Below, in pieces: positions 8,465 to 17,388 of a stretch of 59,230 bases of DNA. Position 1 is the first letter of the stretch. Each line of letters begins with the position of its first letter. The position numbers and the translations under genes were made by a program. The notes under the pieces were generated by a model, which did no database searches, was not told where the DNA came from, and saw nothing but the letters and a program-made list of their open reading frames with translations. The DNA is from Ruminococcaceae bacterium UBA1405 (lineage in GTDB: Bacteria; Bacillota; Clostridia; Oscillospirales; Ruminococcaceae), in NCBI GenBank assembly GCA_002305685.1, contig DBQB01000014.1:1-59230 (forward strand), read 5' to 3'.

Positions 8465-9409
8465 ATGAGCGAATTAGTGGATCTAACCAAGCGTCTTTGG
8501 ACGAAATATTTTGTAGGAGAACGGGATAAGATACTGGAGATGCTTCATCTGTTTCAGGAAAACAGCGTAGTGATCGGTACGGGCAAACACGAGTTTCACA
8601 CGAGCCTGGAGCAGTTCAGAGAGGCCATCCATGTGGAGCTGAGACAAAGAGGCGATATTCATTTTCAGCTGGAGGATTTTTACTGTGACGAGATGGCCCT
8701 CACCCAGGAGGTACGTCTGATCTATGGCAGATGCCATGTGTTTTGGAGAAACGTGGATCAACCTACCTGTATCGATATGGACTGCCGCTTTTCCGTTGTC
8801 TTTCAGTGGATGGATGGGGATTGGAAGGTGGTTCATATTCATTTGTCGGTGCCCAGTTCCGATCAGCTGGAGGGAGAGAGCTATCCCAGAACGCTGCTCC
8901 AGCAGGTGGAGCAGGCGCAGCAGCAGATTGAGTCGCTGACGCAGCTGGCCGAAACCGACAGCCTTACCAATTTGATCAACTACCGTTCCTTTCAGGCGCG
9001 CTATGAAAATATGGAAAAGCACAATTCCTGGTTGTATGTCATTGATATCGACAATTTTAAAGGCATCAACGATCGTTATGGCCATCTTTCCGGCAACGAG
9101 GCGCTCCTCAATCTGGCCAATATCCTCTCCTCCGCCGTGCGGGGAGAGGATCTGGTATGCCGGATGGGCGGGGATGAGTTTGTGCTGCTTTGTACAGGAT
9201 TGTGTACCAGTCGCGCAGCGATTGCGCTGGCCAACCGGTTGTTGGAACAGGTGAGAAGGCAGATGAAAGACCACGGGACTTTGGACGGCATTTCCATTGG
9301 ATTTACCAAAATCAGGGAGAAAGAGTCGTTGGACAGCGCCTTTCTGCGGGCGGATAAGGCGCTGTATTTGTCCAAGACCTCCGGAAAAAATATGGCAAGT
9401 ATGTTGTAA
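8465..9409 (+). CDS. Diguanylate cyclase with an N-terminal SnoaL/NTF2-like domain
   Basis: A 314-residue protein predicted to make cyclic di-GMP from two GTP. Residues about 5-135 resemble a SnoaL/NTF2-like (alpha+beta cone) sensor, with the ending MDGDWKVVHIHLSVP typical of that fold. A Gln-rich linker (about 143-160) probably forms a coiled coil. The GGDEF domain runs from about 163 to 314, with TDSLTNLINYRSF, DIDNFKGIND (metal and substrate site) and an intact GGDEF at 235-239. R226-x-x-D229, exactly five residues before it, is a canonical product-inhibition I-site. No transmembrane helix is seen, so it is likely a soluble enzyme. The ATG at 8465 follows AAGGGG. The ligand of the N-terminal domain is unknown. 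Confidence 0.9.
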   Translation: MSELVDLTKRLWTKYFVGERDKILEMLHLFQENSVVIGTGKHEFHTSLEQFREAIHVELRQRGDIHFQLEDFYCDEMALTQEVRLIYGRCHVFWRNVDQPTCIDMDCRFSVVFQWMDGDWKVVHIHLSVPSSDQLEGESYPRTLLQQVEQAQQQIESLTQLAETDSLTNLINYRSFQARYENMEKHNSWLYVIDIDNFKGINDRYGHLSGNEALLNLANILSSAVRGEDLVCRMGGDEFVLLCTGLCTSRAAIALANRLLEQVRRQMKDHGTLDGISIGFTKIREKESLDSAFLRADKALYLSKTSGKNMASML

Positions 9410-9435
9410 TTTTAAAGATACAATATCGTATGGTT

Positions 9436-9472
9436 GGAGGGGAGCTGTCGTGATATGCGGCAGCTCCCCTCC
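9436..9472 (+). terminator. Hairpin after the diguanylate cyclase gene
   Basis: GGAGGGGAGCTG (9436-9447) pairs perfectly with CAGCTCCCCTCC (9461-9472). No T-run follows, so it may be a weak terminator or an mRNA 3'-end stabiliser. Confidence 0.55.
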
Positions 9473-9573
9473 CTGTGGTATAGCGTTTGGACGGAGCACG
9501 AGGGGAAGCTTGTGCTGAAGTTGCCGGGCAATATACGGGTCATTGCAGGAAAATGCTGAAACGCAAAGGACTA

Positions 9574-9602
9574 TTGACGGCTCATTTCGGCTTTTATATA
9601 AT
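9574..9602 (+). promoter_or_regulatory. Sigma-A promoter of the AraC-type regulator gene
   Basis: TTGACG (9574-9579), a 17-bp spacer, then TATAAT (9597-9602). It lies about 115 bp upstream of the regulator start at 9719 and accounts for most of the 309-bp gap after the cyclase gene. Confidence 0.82.
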
Positions 9603-9718
9603 GGAAATAAAGACAGGTAGTAGTATCAGATGAAAAAATTACAGCTGGTGAAAGCTGGAAACAGGCAATGGTCGTTTTCTTTGATAAAAATTTGCAATAC
9701 AAAAAAGAGAGGAGCATC

Positions 9719-11902
9719 ATGAAAAAGCAAAATAGTGCGATTTTTCGTAAGCTATTTCATTCTTATGTCATTTTGATCAGCGTTATTTTTGTGATGATGC
9801 TCCTCATTTTGATTGTGAAGGACTATACCGGAGAGAAGCAGCAGCTGGAACGCAGGGCGCAACTGGCGGCAGAGCAGGCCGCTTTGTTGTTGGATACCCG
9901 GATCTCTGCCATCAAAACGGCGGTCAACCGCATCAATACCTCCACCACCATTCGTTCCCTTTATTTTAACATTTTGGAAAACCAGCAGATCGAGGACGCC
10001 TATACGCTGGAAAACATCATGACCGAGCTGAAGATGTTCCAGATAGAAGCGGAGCAGAACGGAATCGAGGAGATTGTGATTTTTATCAATGGCTATGAAA
10101 AGGGATATACCGGCCATGGAATTATTACCTTCGACGATCCGTTTGTCTATCATGCCCAGATCCCGGAAATTTCCTTTGACAACATCGAGGCTGTGGCGGA
10201 TATCTCCAACAGCAGACGCTTTACATTGTTGAGAGACACGCTGGTGTACTGCGGGTCTTATACTTACGGTTCCGGATCTCCCAAAGGGATTATCTGCGTT
10301 TCGCTGAATCTGGATCTGCTCAAAAAGGATCTTGCGGAGGTGACAGAAGGCGCTCCGGTACGCCTGTTGCTGGACGGGCAGGAGGTATTCTCCAACATAT
10401 CCCAAAACGGGAGGGTGTTTTCCGCCGATTCCCAGCTCTCCCAGCGGCTGCGCTGTGAGATTGCGCCGGATATGGGCATAGGGGTGATCCTTCAGGGGAT
10501 CAGTCCCAGCGTTTTGTTGTTATGTGTGGTTCCGTTCGCGGTATTTCTCTATTTTTCCTGGAAACAGGCGAAAAAACACTATGAGCCTTTTCAGAACATC
10601 CAGAATCTGGTGATCCCTGAGGAGAACGGCCAGGGAGAACAGGGCAAAGAGCGGGACGAGATGAACCGCGTGATTGAGGGCATCAAGGATTTGATTGTGG
10701 AGCGCAACGGTTACCGGGAGCGGATGATCAACATCCGTCCCTACGCGCAAAACGGAATGCTGCACGGGATGTTTAACGAGAGCATGGAGCGGGGGATGCT
10801 GCAGGTGCTCAGCCAGGAGGAATACCTGGACATGAAAAAGCCCTTTTTCAGCATTGCGGCGGTGAATGTGTTCCGTCAAGACCAGCAGGACCCTGGCGGG
10901 GAGGACCCTGTCTCCAAAGCGTTCTCTGAGGTGACCCGAAGCTTTTCCACCCAGCAGATGAAGGTGGTATACTACCGCAAGGATGAGAACAACTTTTATC
11001 TGATCGCCAACAGCGAAAGCCATGACCAGGCGGAGGCGGTATTCGGCGAGATTTACCGGTTCCTAAAGGAAAATTTGGAGCCTATCGGCTATGTGGTTAC
11101 CCTTGGGGTGGATGATGTCAAGGACGATTTCTCCCAGTTGGGGGAAGCCTATGAACACGCCCGAAGCGCGCTGAGACATATGCTGCTGTATGGGCGGGGA
11201 AAAATCTACTATTACGAGGAAAAGATCCAGCCTTCCACCACCGAAGCGCAATATTATTTCCCCAAAAATAGCGTGATGCGTCTGGCCAAGATGATCCGGG
11301 AGCACAAAAACGAGGAGATCCGGACCTTTTTGCAGGAGATTTATCTGAAAAACCGGGAAATGGGAGAACGGGTTCACATCTCGGTGCGTACCCTGATTGA
11401 TGAGATCCACATCACGGTGATCAAGAGTTTGCGGGAGGTCAACGAACTCAACAGTTTTCATATCTCTCTGGCCCATATCCAGGATAACGCCACCCTTCAG
11501 GAAGCAATATCCTACTATATTGCGGCGCTGGAGGCGGTGGTGAGAAGGATGGAGGACGGGGAAAATCAGGAGGAGCCCCCGCTGCCGGACGAACAGATTT
11601 CGGAATTTATCCGGCAAAATTGTTTCAACAGTGAGATTTCCCTGAAGATGATTGCGGACCGGTTCCAGGTGAGCAATAAATATATTTCGGTTGTGTGCAA
11701 AAAGATGTTTGGCATGACCTATCTGCAATACATCCATGACAAAAGGATTGCCCGCGCCATCGATCTGCTGCGCACCACCGACCAGTCCATTGAGCAGATT
11801 GCCCAAGCGGTGGGATACACCAGCCTGCTCACCTTCCGGCGAAATTTTCAGCAGATAACAGGGGTAAATCCCAGCTTTTATCGGGAGGAAGCTAAGCAAT
11901 AG
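9719..11902 (+). CDS. Membrane-bound AraC-family regulator (sugar cluster I)
   Basis: A 727-residue regulator. An N-terminal helix at about residues 14-35 (YVILISVIFVMMLLILIV) and a second near 265-290 (LLLCVVPFAVFLYF) flank an extracytoplasmic sensor domain. Then comes a long cytoplasmic region and a C-terminal AraC DNA-binding domain (last ~100 residues) with two helix-turn-helix motifs: ISLKMIADRFQVSNKYISVV and SIEQIAQAVGYTSLLTFRRN. This dCache-like sensor with AraC output is typical of Clostridia regulators beside LplB/YtcP sugar transporters, so it probably senses the substrate of the adjacent ABC importer or a derived signal. The ATG at 9719 follows GAGAGGAG; the frame opens to 9668 without a site. 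It is transcribed from the promoter at 9574. Confidence 0.9.
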   Translation: MKKQNSAIFRKLFHSYVILISVIFVMMLLILIVKDYTGEKQQLERRAQLAAEQAALLLDTRISAIKTAVNRINTSTTIRSLYFNILENQQIEDAYTLENIMTELKMFQIEAEQNGIEEIVIFINGYEKGYTGHGIITFDDPFVYHAQIPEISFDNIEAVADISNSRRFTLLRDTLVYCGSYTYGSGSPKGIICVSLNLDLLKKDLAEVTEGAPVRLLLDGQEVFSNISQNGRVFSADSQLSQRLRCEIAPDMGIGVILQGISPSVLLLCVVPFAVFLYFSWKQAKKHYEPFQNIQNLVIPEENGQGEQGKERDEMNRVIEGIKDLIVERNGYRERMINIRPYAQNGMLHGMFNESMERGMLQVLSQEEYLDMKKPFFSIAAVNVFRQDQQDPGGEDPVSKAFSEVTRSFSTQQMKVVYYRKDENNFYLIANSESHDQAEAVFGEIYRFLKENLEPIGYVVTLGVDDVKDDFSQLGEAYEHARSALRHMLLYGRGKIYYYEEKIQPSTTEAQYYFPKNSVMRLAKMIREHKNEEIRTFLQEIYLKNREMGERVHISVRTLIDEIHITVIKSLREVNELNSFHISLAHIQDNATLQEAISYYIAALEAVVRRMEDGENQEEPPLPDEQISEFIRQNCFNSEISLKMIADRFQVSNKYISVVCKKMFGMTYLQYIHDKRIARAIDLLRTTDQSIEQIAQAVGYTSLLTFRRNFQQITGVNPSFYREEAKQ

Positions 11903-11954
11903 ATTCCTGTTTTGGTACGGGAAATCAAAAATGAACCCCGGAAAAAAATGAATC

Positions 11955-11983
11955 TGTACAACAAATGAACAAAAAAATATAAT
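11955..11983 (+). promoter_or_regulatory. Candidate promoter of sugar cluster I
   Basis: TGTACA (11955-11960), a 17-bp spacer, then TATAAT (11978-11983). The -10 is perfect and the -35 matches at four of six positions. Transcription would start near 11990, at the base of the hairpin at 11985-12027. Confidence 0.5.
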
Positions 11984-11984
11984 G

Positions 11985-12036
11985 AGCGCATACGGAATTG
12001 TGTGAAATGCACGGAAACGTATGCGCTTTATTTTTT
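11985..12036 (+). terminator. Terminator or attenuator between the regulator and the transporter operon
   Basis: AGCGCATACG (11985-11994) pairs with CGTATGCGCT (12018-12027) and is followed by TTATTTTTT. It may end transcription from the AraC-type gene, whose stop is at 11902, or act as an attenuator for the permease operon, whose ribosome binding site starts only 4 bases beyond the T-run. Its position straight after a good -10 box makes both readings possible. Confidence 0.7.
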
Positions 12037-12058
12037 GAAAAGGAAGGGAAGCCGAAAC

Positions 12059-13024
12059 ATGAAAGTAAAGGCAGTAGGCGCTCAGTTACAACTGGAAAAA
12101 GCGGAAAAACAACGGATCAGAAGAAAAATCTTCAATCGGGATAAATACCTTCTGGTGATGATTATACCGGTTGTTTTGTATTATCTGATATTTTGCTATC
12201 TCCCCATGACGGGCCTTTATATGGCGTTTACCAACTTCCGTCCGGGCAATGGCTTCATCGGTATGTTCACCGGTGAGTTTGTGGGACTCAAATGGTTTCG
12301 GCAATTTTTCAGCTCTCCCTTCGCTTGGAAGCTCATCCGTAACACCTTCCTGCTGTCCTTCTACTCCCTGATTTTCGGATTTCCCATCCCGATCATCTTC
12401 GCCATCTGCATCACCCAGATCAAAAACAAGCTGATTCAAAAAGGCGCACAGGTGTTCACCTATATGCCTTACTTTGTCTCCACCGTGGTTATCTGCGGTA
12501 TGATTATCAACTTCCTGTCTCCCACCTCCGGTATCCTCAACAAGCTGCTTCAGGATATGGGCGTGGAAGCCATCAACTACATGGGACAACCCCAATATTT
12601 CCGTGCGATCTATGTAATTTCCGGTTCCTGGCAGTCTTTCGGATTCAACTCCATCATCTTTGTCTCCGCCATCATGGGCATCTCCCCCGGCCTGTATGAG
12701 GCCATGCGGGTGGACGGCGCCAACAAACGCCGGATCATCTGGAACCTGGTACTCCCCTCCATCCTGCCCACCATCGTTCTGCTTTTGATTATGACGCTGG
12801 GCAATATCCTCAACGTTGGCTTTGAAAAGGTATTCCTGCTGTACAACGAGGGCGTATATGAGACCGCGGACGTGATCCAGACTTATGTGTACCGTCAAGG
12901 TATCATCAACAAAAACTACAGCTACTCCACCGCAGTAGGCCTGTTTAACTCGGTGGTCGGCTTTGCGATTGTGAGCATCGCCAACACCGTCAGCAGAAAG
13001 ATTACCGCTGCAGCCATCTGGTAA
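12059..13024 (+). CDS. ABC sugar transporter permease, LplB-like
   Basis: A 321-residue inner-membrane permease of the carbohydrate uptake (CUT1) group, with six predicted helices. The first follows the basic N-terminus (YLLVMIIPVVLYYLIFCYLP). The EAA loop that docks the ATPase reads EAMRVDGANKRRIIWNLVLP. The MTGLYMAFTNFRPGNGF segment is typical of LplB/YteP-type components. The ATG at 12059 follows AAGGAAGGGA. It forms an operon with the next permease (14 bp gap) and the binding protein. No ATPase is encoded nearby, as is common for this class, which shares an MsmX-type ATPase. Confidence 0.92.
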   Translation: MKVKAVGAQLQLEKAEKQRIRRKIFNRDKYLLVMIIPVVLYYLIFCYLPMTGLYMAFTNFRPGNGFIGMFTGEFVGLKWFRQFFSSPFAWKLIRNTFLLSFYSLIFGFPIPIIFAICITQIKNKLIQKGAQVFTYMPYFVSTVVICGMIINFLSPTSGILNKLLQDMGVEAINYMGQPQYFRAIYVISGSWQSFGFNSIIFVSAIMGISPGLYEAMRVDGANKRRIIWNLVLPSILPTIVLLLIMTLGNILNVGFEKVFLLYNEGVYETADVIQTYVYRQGIINKNYSYSTAVGLFNSVVGFAIVSIANTVSRKITAAAIW

Positions 13025-13038
13025 GGGAGGAGAGAAAT

Positions 13039-13935
13039 ATGTTTAGCGAATTCCGCAAAGAAACTTTTGGCGATAAAGTCTTTGATATTATTGTTTGGAT
13101 CTTTATCCTGGCAGCCGTTATTGTTTGTGTCTATCCGTTTTTGTATGTGCTCAGTGTTTCCATCAGTGACCCCACCGCGGTACAGCGGGGCGAGGTTGTG
13201 CTGCTCCCGGTAGGGTTTGATACCACCATCTTTGGGGTGGTTATGGGTTATCAGGACCTCTGGACCGCATATGCCAACACCGTCTTCTATGTCATTGTCG
13301 GTACGTTTTTCAACATCGTGATGACCTGTCTGGCGGCTTACCCCCTTTCCAGACATTCCTTCTTCCTGCGCAGAAAGTTAAACTTTATGCTGGCTTTCAC
13401 CATGTATTTTTCCGGCGGCTTGATTCCCACCTACATGGTGGTAACCGGCCTGGGACTTTACAACTCCCGCCTGGCCATGATTCTGCCGGTGCTGGTGAGC
13501 GCCTACAACGTGATGATCTGCCGCTCTGCGTTTGAGAGCCTGTCCGAGGAGCTGTTTGAGAACGCTTCGCTGGAGGGCGCCAACGATTTCATAATCCTCA
13601 CCAAGATTGCGGTGCCCCTGATCAAACCTACCCTGGCGGTTCTGACCCTGTACTATGCAGTGGCAAGATACAACGACTTCTTTAATGGCCTGCTCTATAT
13701 CAGCGACAAATCCAAACAGCCCCTGCAGATGTTCCTGAGAAGAATCCTGCTTCAGGCGTCTACCGAGATCCTGCAGGGCGGTATGAGCGACTCGGCGCTG
13801 ACGGCGGCGGCCCAGTCTACACTGCAGATCCGTTACGTCTGCGTTGTGCTGGCGGCAATCCCGATTCTGTGCATCTGCCCGTTTGTGCAGAAACACCTGG
13901 TGACCGGTACCATGTTGGGCGCGGTCAAAGGATAA
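13039..13935 (+). CDS. ABC sugar transporter permease, YtcP/LplC-like
   Basis: The second transmembrane subunit of the importer, 298 residues with six predicted helices. The EAA loop reads NASLEGANDFIILTKIAVPL. The C-terminus ends FVQKHLVTGTMLGAVKG, the conserved tail of YtcP/LplC permeases (KH...G...GAVKG). The ATG at 13039 follows AGGGAGGAG. It pairs with the 12059 permease to form the pore. Confidence 0.92.
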   Translation: MFSEFRKETFGDKVFDIIVWIFILAAVIVCVYPFLYVLSVSISDPTAVQRGEVVLLPVGFDTTIFGVVMGYQDLWTAYANTVFYVIVGTFFNIVMTCLAAYPLSRHSFFLRRKLNFMLAFTMYFSGGLIPTYMVVTGLGLYNSRLAMILPVLVSAYNVMICRSAFESLSEELFENASLEGANDFIILTKIAVPLIKPTLAVLTLYYAVARYNDFFNGLLYISDKSKQPLQMFLRRILLQASTEILQGGMSDSALTAAAQSTLQIRYVCVVLAAIPILCICPFVQKHLVTGTMLGAVKG

Positions 13936-14017
13936 TTTGTTATCCGCTGTATCAAAGCGAGAGGCTTTATACAGTTTGATAAATGTTGAGGGTATCTATT
14001 ACAAAGGAGGTACATCC

Positions 14018-15601
14018 ATGAACAAAAAAAGAATGATTTCAGCGGTGCTGGCGGCAGCTATGCTGACCACCGCTCTGGTTGGATGCAGCCAGAGTCAGAG
14101 CTCCGATGAAGCGGAGAAGAATTTTAACTATACCGGAACCGGTCCCATCACCGACACCGAGAACGCCACTGTCACCCTGTTGGGCGCTACATCCGCTTAT
14201 TCCAACGTGGATATCACCAAAGCACCTATCGTCAACAAGGTTATTGAGGACGCAGGCATCAATGTAGAGTTCACCCTGCTGGATCAGGCCAACTATGCCG
14301 ACGCCATCAGCCCCATGCTGGCTTCCGGTGAGGATCTGTGTGATATCATCAGACTTCCTGACCAGGATCCCAACCAGACCTACATCAAATCCGGCCTGTT
14401 TGTGCCCCTGGATGAGTACCTGGATTATATGCCCAACTTCAAGGCCTGGCTGGAAGCCAACCCCAAGGAAAAAGCTTCCTTGACCGCTGAGGATGGACAC
14501 ATCTACTATGTCTGCGGCACCAACGTTCCTTACAACTATCAGCCCTGCCTGATGGTCAACATGAAGTGGCTCAACGACGCGGGTCTGGAAGTTCCCACCA
14601 CCCTGGACGAGATGGTGGAAGTGCTGCGGTATTTCCGGGATCACGATATGAACGGCAACGGCGATACCACCGATGAGATCCCCATGAGCATCACCTCTGC
14701 GTTCCTGCCCTATATGTTTGGCCCTGCTTTCGGCCTGGATCTGGTTTCCGGTTACTTTGTCAACGATGACGGCGTTGTAGAGTACGGCGCTTATGATTCT
14801 GAGAACTACAAAGCTTACCTGGAATTCCTCAACGGCCTGTATGAGGAGAAGCTGCTGGAGGTGGAGTACACCACCCTGACCAGAGACCAGATCATCGAGC
14901 GTTTTGCCAACGATCTGACCGGCGTTACCTTCGCCTACGGCTATCAGATGTCCATGACCTACAGCCCTGCGCTGCCTTACTATGACGGCACCAAGGAGAC
15001 CGGCGTTTGCGGTATCGCTCCTCTGAGCGGGCCTCATGACGGCTTCTATGTGGCGAGAATTTCCATGGGTAACGTTTTCGGCGTAAATAAGAAGTCCGAC
15101 AACATTATCCTGGCCTGCAAATTCCTGGATTACACCATCAATCCCGACAACCAGGAACTGTATGTTTGGGGTATTGAAGGCGAGTCCTACGAAGTGGTAG
15201 ACGGCGAGAAGCAGTTCACCGAGCAGGGCAAGGATTCCGAATGGCTCCAGGCTTTCGGTATCAACCCCGCTATGGTTTATCCCGCTTATCAGTCTGTCTA
15301 TGCTACCGACGTTCTGGTTGCCGATTGGCACGCCGAGGTAGACAAGACCTTTGAGCAGTATATGAGAGATCCCTGGCCCTTCATCTACTCCAGCTCTGAA
15401 GAATCCGACACCATTGCCCAGTATCAGGCGGACATCGACAACGTGGTTGCCACCAGCGCTGTGGAGTTCATCACCGGTACCAAGGATATCGAGACCGAGT
15501 TTGACGCTTACATTGAGAGTCTGAAGGCTCTGAACATCGAGCAGCTCATCGAGATCAAGAGCACTCAGTATCAGCGTTATCAGAGCGCTCTGGCACAATG
15601 A
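14018..15601 (+). CDS. Extracellular solute-binding lipoprotein (sugar cluster I)
   Basis: A 527-residue substrate-binding protein of the large CUT1 type. The signal peptide MNKKRMISAVLAAAMLTTAL ends in the lipobox LVGC, so the mature protein is a lipid-anchored lipoprotein at the outer face of the membrane. Typical features are DMNGNGDTTDEIP (a Ca-site-like loop seen in LplA-like proteins) and a late EQLIEIKSTQYQRY helix. The ATG at 14018 follows a strong AAAGGAGG. Codon use is strongly biased, as expected for an abundant protein. It overlaps the esterase start by 4 bp (ATGA), so the two are translationally coupled. The ligand is probably an oligosaccharide that carries ester or uronate groups, judged from the neighbours. 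Confidence 0.92.
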   Translation: MNKKRMISAVLAAAMLTTALVGCSQSQSSDEAEKNFNYTGTGPITDTENATVTLLGATSAYSNVDITKAPIVNKVIEDAGINVEFTLLDQANYADAISPMLASGEDLCDIIRLPDQDPNQTYIKSGLFVPLDEYLDYMPNFKAWLEANPKEKASLTAEDGHIYYVCGTNVPYNYQPCLMVNMKWLNDAGLEVPTTLDEMVEVLRYFRDHDMNGNGDTTDEIPMSITSAFLPYMFGPAFGLDLVSGYFVNDDGVVEYGAYDSENYKAYLEFLNGLYEEKLLEVEYTTLTRDQIIERFANDLTGVTFAYGYQMSMTYSPALPYYDGTKETGVCGIAPLSGPHDGFYVARISMGNVFGVNKKSDNIILACKFLDYTINPDNQELYVWGIEGESYEVVDGEKQFTEQGKDSEWLQAFGINPAMVYPAYQSVYATDVLVADWHAEVDKTFEQYMRDPWPFIYSSSEESDTIAQYQADIDNVVATSAVEFITGTKDIETEFDAYIESLKALNIEQLIEIKSTQYQRYQSALAQ

Positions 15602-16692
15602 GCCGGACTATCCCTATCGACCGGTTTTACGGAAGCCTTCCCAACCTGCTGAGAAAGTATGAAAAGTACGGCCGCCAGGACTACTTTAAGGGAACCACCC
15701 GCGAGCAGTTCCTAAAGTGGCAGAAGGAAACCAGGACGCTTTTGACAGGGCTGTTGGGCCTTGACAAGATGGAAAGCTGTCCGCTGGACCCACAGGTGGT
15801 GGAACGTGTCGAGCTGGAGGACGGTATCGTCCGGGAGAAGGTAATCCTTCAGGTGGAACCCGAGTGCTATATGCCGGTTTACATTCTGATTCCCACAGGG
15901 AGCGGCGCCAAAAACCGCTGCTTCCTGGCTCCTCCGGGACATCAAGGCGCCGGAAAATATTCGGTTGCCGGCAGATGGGATATCCCCGCTGTGGCGGACG
16001 CCATCCGTCGATACAACTATGACTACGGCATGATGCTTGCCAAGGCGGGATATACCGCGTTTTGTCCCGATTGCCGCGGATTCGGCGAGCGCCGGGACGA
16101 AGGGCTGCGCAACGACTCGGAGAGCAGCTTCCTCAACAGCACCTGCTACAATCTGGCCCATATGGCGGAAGCCATGGGCGAGACCGTCATCGGGATGTGT
16201 ACCTGGGATCTGATGCGGCTCATCGATTATATCTATGATCGGGGTCAGTGGGATACCCGTTATCTGGGGTGCCTGGGATTTTCCGGCGGCGGGATGCAAA
16301 CCCTTTGGCTCTCTGCGCTGGACGAGCGGGTGAAGCTGTGCGTGATCAGCGGATATCTCTACGGATATCGGGATTCGCTGCTCAAGCTTCACGGAAATTG
16401 CAGCTGCAACTATGTGCCGGGATTGTATGAGCACCTGGATATGGGGGATATCGCCTCGCTGATCGCTCCCAGACCGGTACTGATTCAGTCCTGCCGCGAC
16501 GACCATCTCAACGGTGAGAGAGGGTTGATAAACGTTGTGGAACAGTTGGAAATTATGCGCCGTGCATACCAGCTGTTTGATCGGGAACAGTTCCCGCTAC
16601 ACGACGTGCGGGAAGGCGACCACTGCTTCCATCCGGACGCAGTGCCACAGATGATTGCGCAGATGGAACAGTTTATATCGGAACAATCTTAA
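15598..16692 (+). CDS. Alpha/beta-hydrolase, acetyl-xylan-esterase-like
   Basis: A 364-residue alpha/beta-hydrolase with no signal peptide, so it should act in the cytoplasm on imported material. The nucleophile elbow is GFSGGG (Ser229). Candidate triad partners are Asp301 in SCRDDHL and His342 or His345 in EGDHCFHPD. An APPGHQG stretch precedes the core and can supply the oxyanion hole. The overall pattern fits the Abhydrolase_7/acetyl xylan esterase-like group, which removes acyl groups from sugars. It overlaps the binding-protein gene by 4 bp, so the ester is probably on the transported sugar. Exact substrate unknown. Confidence 0.85.
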   Translation: MSRTIPIDRFYGSLPNLLRKYEKYGRQDYFKGTTREQFLKWQKETRTLLTGLLGLDKMESCPLDPQVVERVELEDGIVREKVILQVEPECYMPVYILIPTGSGAKNRCFLAPPGHQGAGKYSVAGRWDIPAVADAIRRYNYDYGMMLAKAGYTAFCPDCRGFGERRDEGLRNDSESSFLNSTCYNLAHMAEAMGETVIGMCTWDLMRLIDYIYDRGQWDTRYLGCLGFSGGGMQTLWLSALDERVKLCVISGYLYGYRDSLLKLHGNCSCNYVPGLYEHLDMGDIASLIAPRPVLIQSCRDDHLNGERGLINVVEQLEIMRRAYQLFDREQFPLHDVREGDHCFHPDAVPQMIAQMEQFISEQS

Positions 16693-16699
16693 TTTTTTG

Positions 16700-16740
16700 C
16701 CCGCCGTATCCGGTTTCCCCGGGTACGGCGGGTTTCTTTT
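16700..16740 (+). terminator. Terminator of the first part of sugar cluster I
   Basis: CCCGCCGTATCC (16700-16711) pairs with GGGTACGGCGGG (16720-16731) with one mismatch, followed by TTTCTTTTG. It lies 8 bp after the esterase stop. Confidence 0.85.
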
Positions 16741-16755
16741 GTTATGGGAACAGCA

Positions 16756-16784
16756 TTGACGTTCCCGCCTTTTACCGGTACAAT
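16756..16784 (+). promoter_or_regulatory. Sigma-A promoter of the YhcH-enolase pair
   Basis: TTGACG (16756-16761), a 17-bp spacer, then TACAAT (16779-16784). It lies between the esterase terminator and the ribosome binding site at 16821, so the two downstream genes form a separate transcription unit. Confidence 0.75.
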
Positions 16785-16836
16785 AAAACCGTATTTATGG
16801 GCTGTCCATTTGGTGAAAACGGAAGGAGAGAGAAGG

Positions 16837-17292
16837 ATGATTTTGGATCACTTGGATCATGCCGGAATGTATGAAGCGGTACATCCGCTGTTTGGGAAAG
16901 CGTTTGCGTTTCTCAGAGAGCATCAGGCGGATGATCTGCCAGTGGGACGGTATGAGATCTGCGACGGGGTATACGCCATGGTGCAAAATCCCGCGCTGGT
17001 GCCGGTAGAGCAGGGAAAATGGGAAGCCCACCGGCAGTATATCGACATTCAGTATCTCAAAACCGGCGCGGAGGGGATCGGCATTGCGCCGCTTTCGTCC
17101 CTCACCGAAACGGTCCCCTACTCCCCGGAGAAGGACATCGCTTTTTATGCCGGAGAGGGGAGCCTTTGCCGGGTATCCCAGGGGGAGTATATGATTTTGT
17201 ATCCCCATGACGCCCATATGCCGCTGATCCAGATGCCGGGCACACCGTCCCAGGTGGTGAAGATTGTGGTGAAGGTGCGTTTGCAGGGTTAA
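16837..17292 (+). CDS. YhcH/YjgK/YiaL-family protein (DUF386)
   Basis: A 151-residue cupin-fold protein of the family that includes EbgC, YiaL and NanQ. Family members occur in sugar-acid, sialic-acid and uronate operons and have been linked to anomerase or metal-dependent hydrolase activity. Diagnostic segments are the EAHRQYIDIQYLKTG block with conserved His and Asp, and the late PHDAHMP metal site. The ATG at 16837 follows GGAAGGAGAG at good spacing; the longer frame from 16744 overlaps the promoter and is rejected. It is read with the enolase-superfamily gene. Confidence 0.88.
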   Translation: MILDHLDHAGMYEAVHPLFGKAFAFLREHQADDLPVGRYEICDGVYAMVQNPALVPVEQGKWEAHRQYIDIQYLKTGAEGIGIAPLSSLTETVPYSPEKDIAFYAGEGSLCRVSQGEYMILYPHDAHMPLIQMPGTPSQVVKIVVKVRLQG

Positions 17293-17388
17293 AAGCTGCC
17301 ATTCCCTGTAAAATTTTCGGATACGTGGAGGATTAGACAGGAAAAAGAGATTTCAATCTGCCAAACCGACGATAAAGGAGGAAATTCC

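Noticed and set aside
14039..15598. Long minus-strand frame (519 codons) opposite the cluster I binding protein
   Set aside because: Shadow of the lipoprotein gene, whose codon bias opens the opposite frame.
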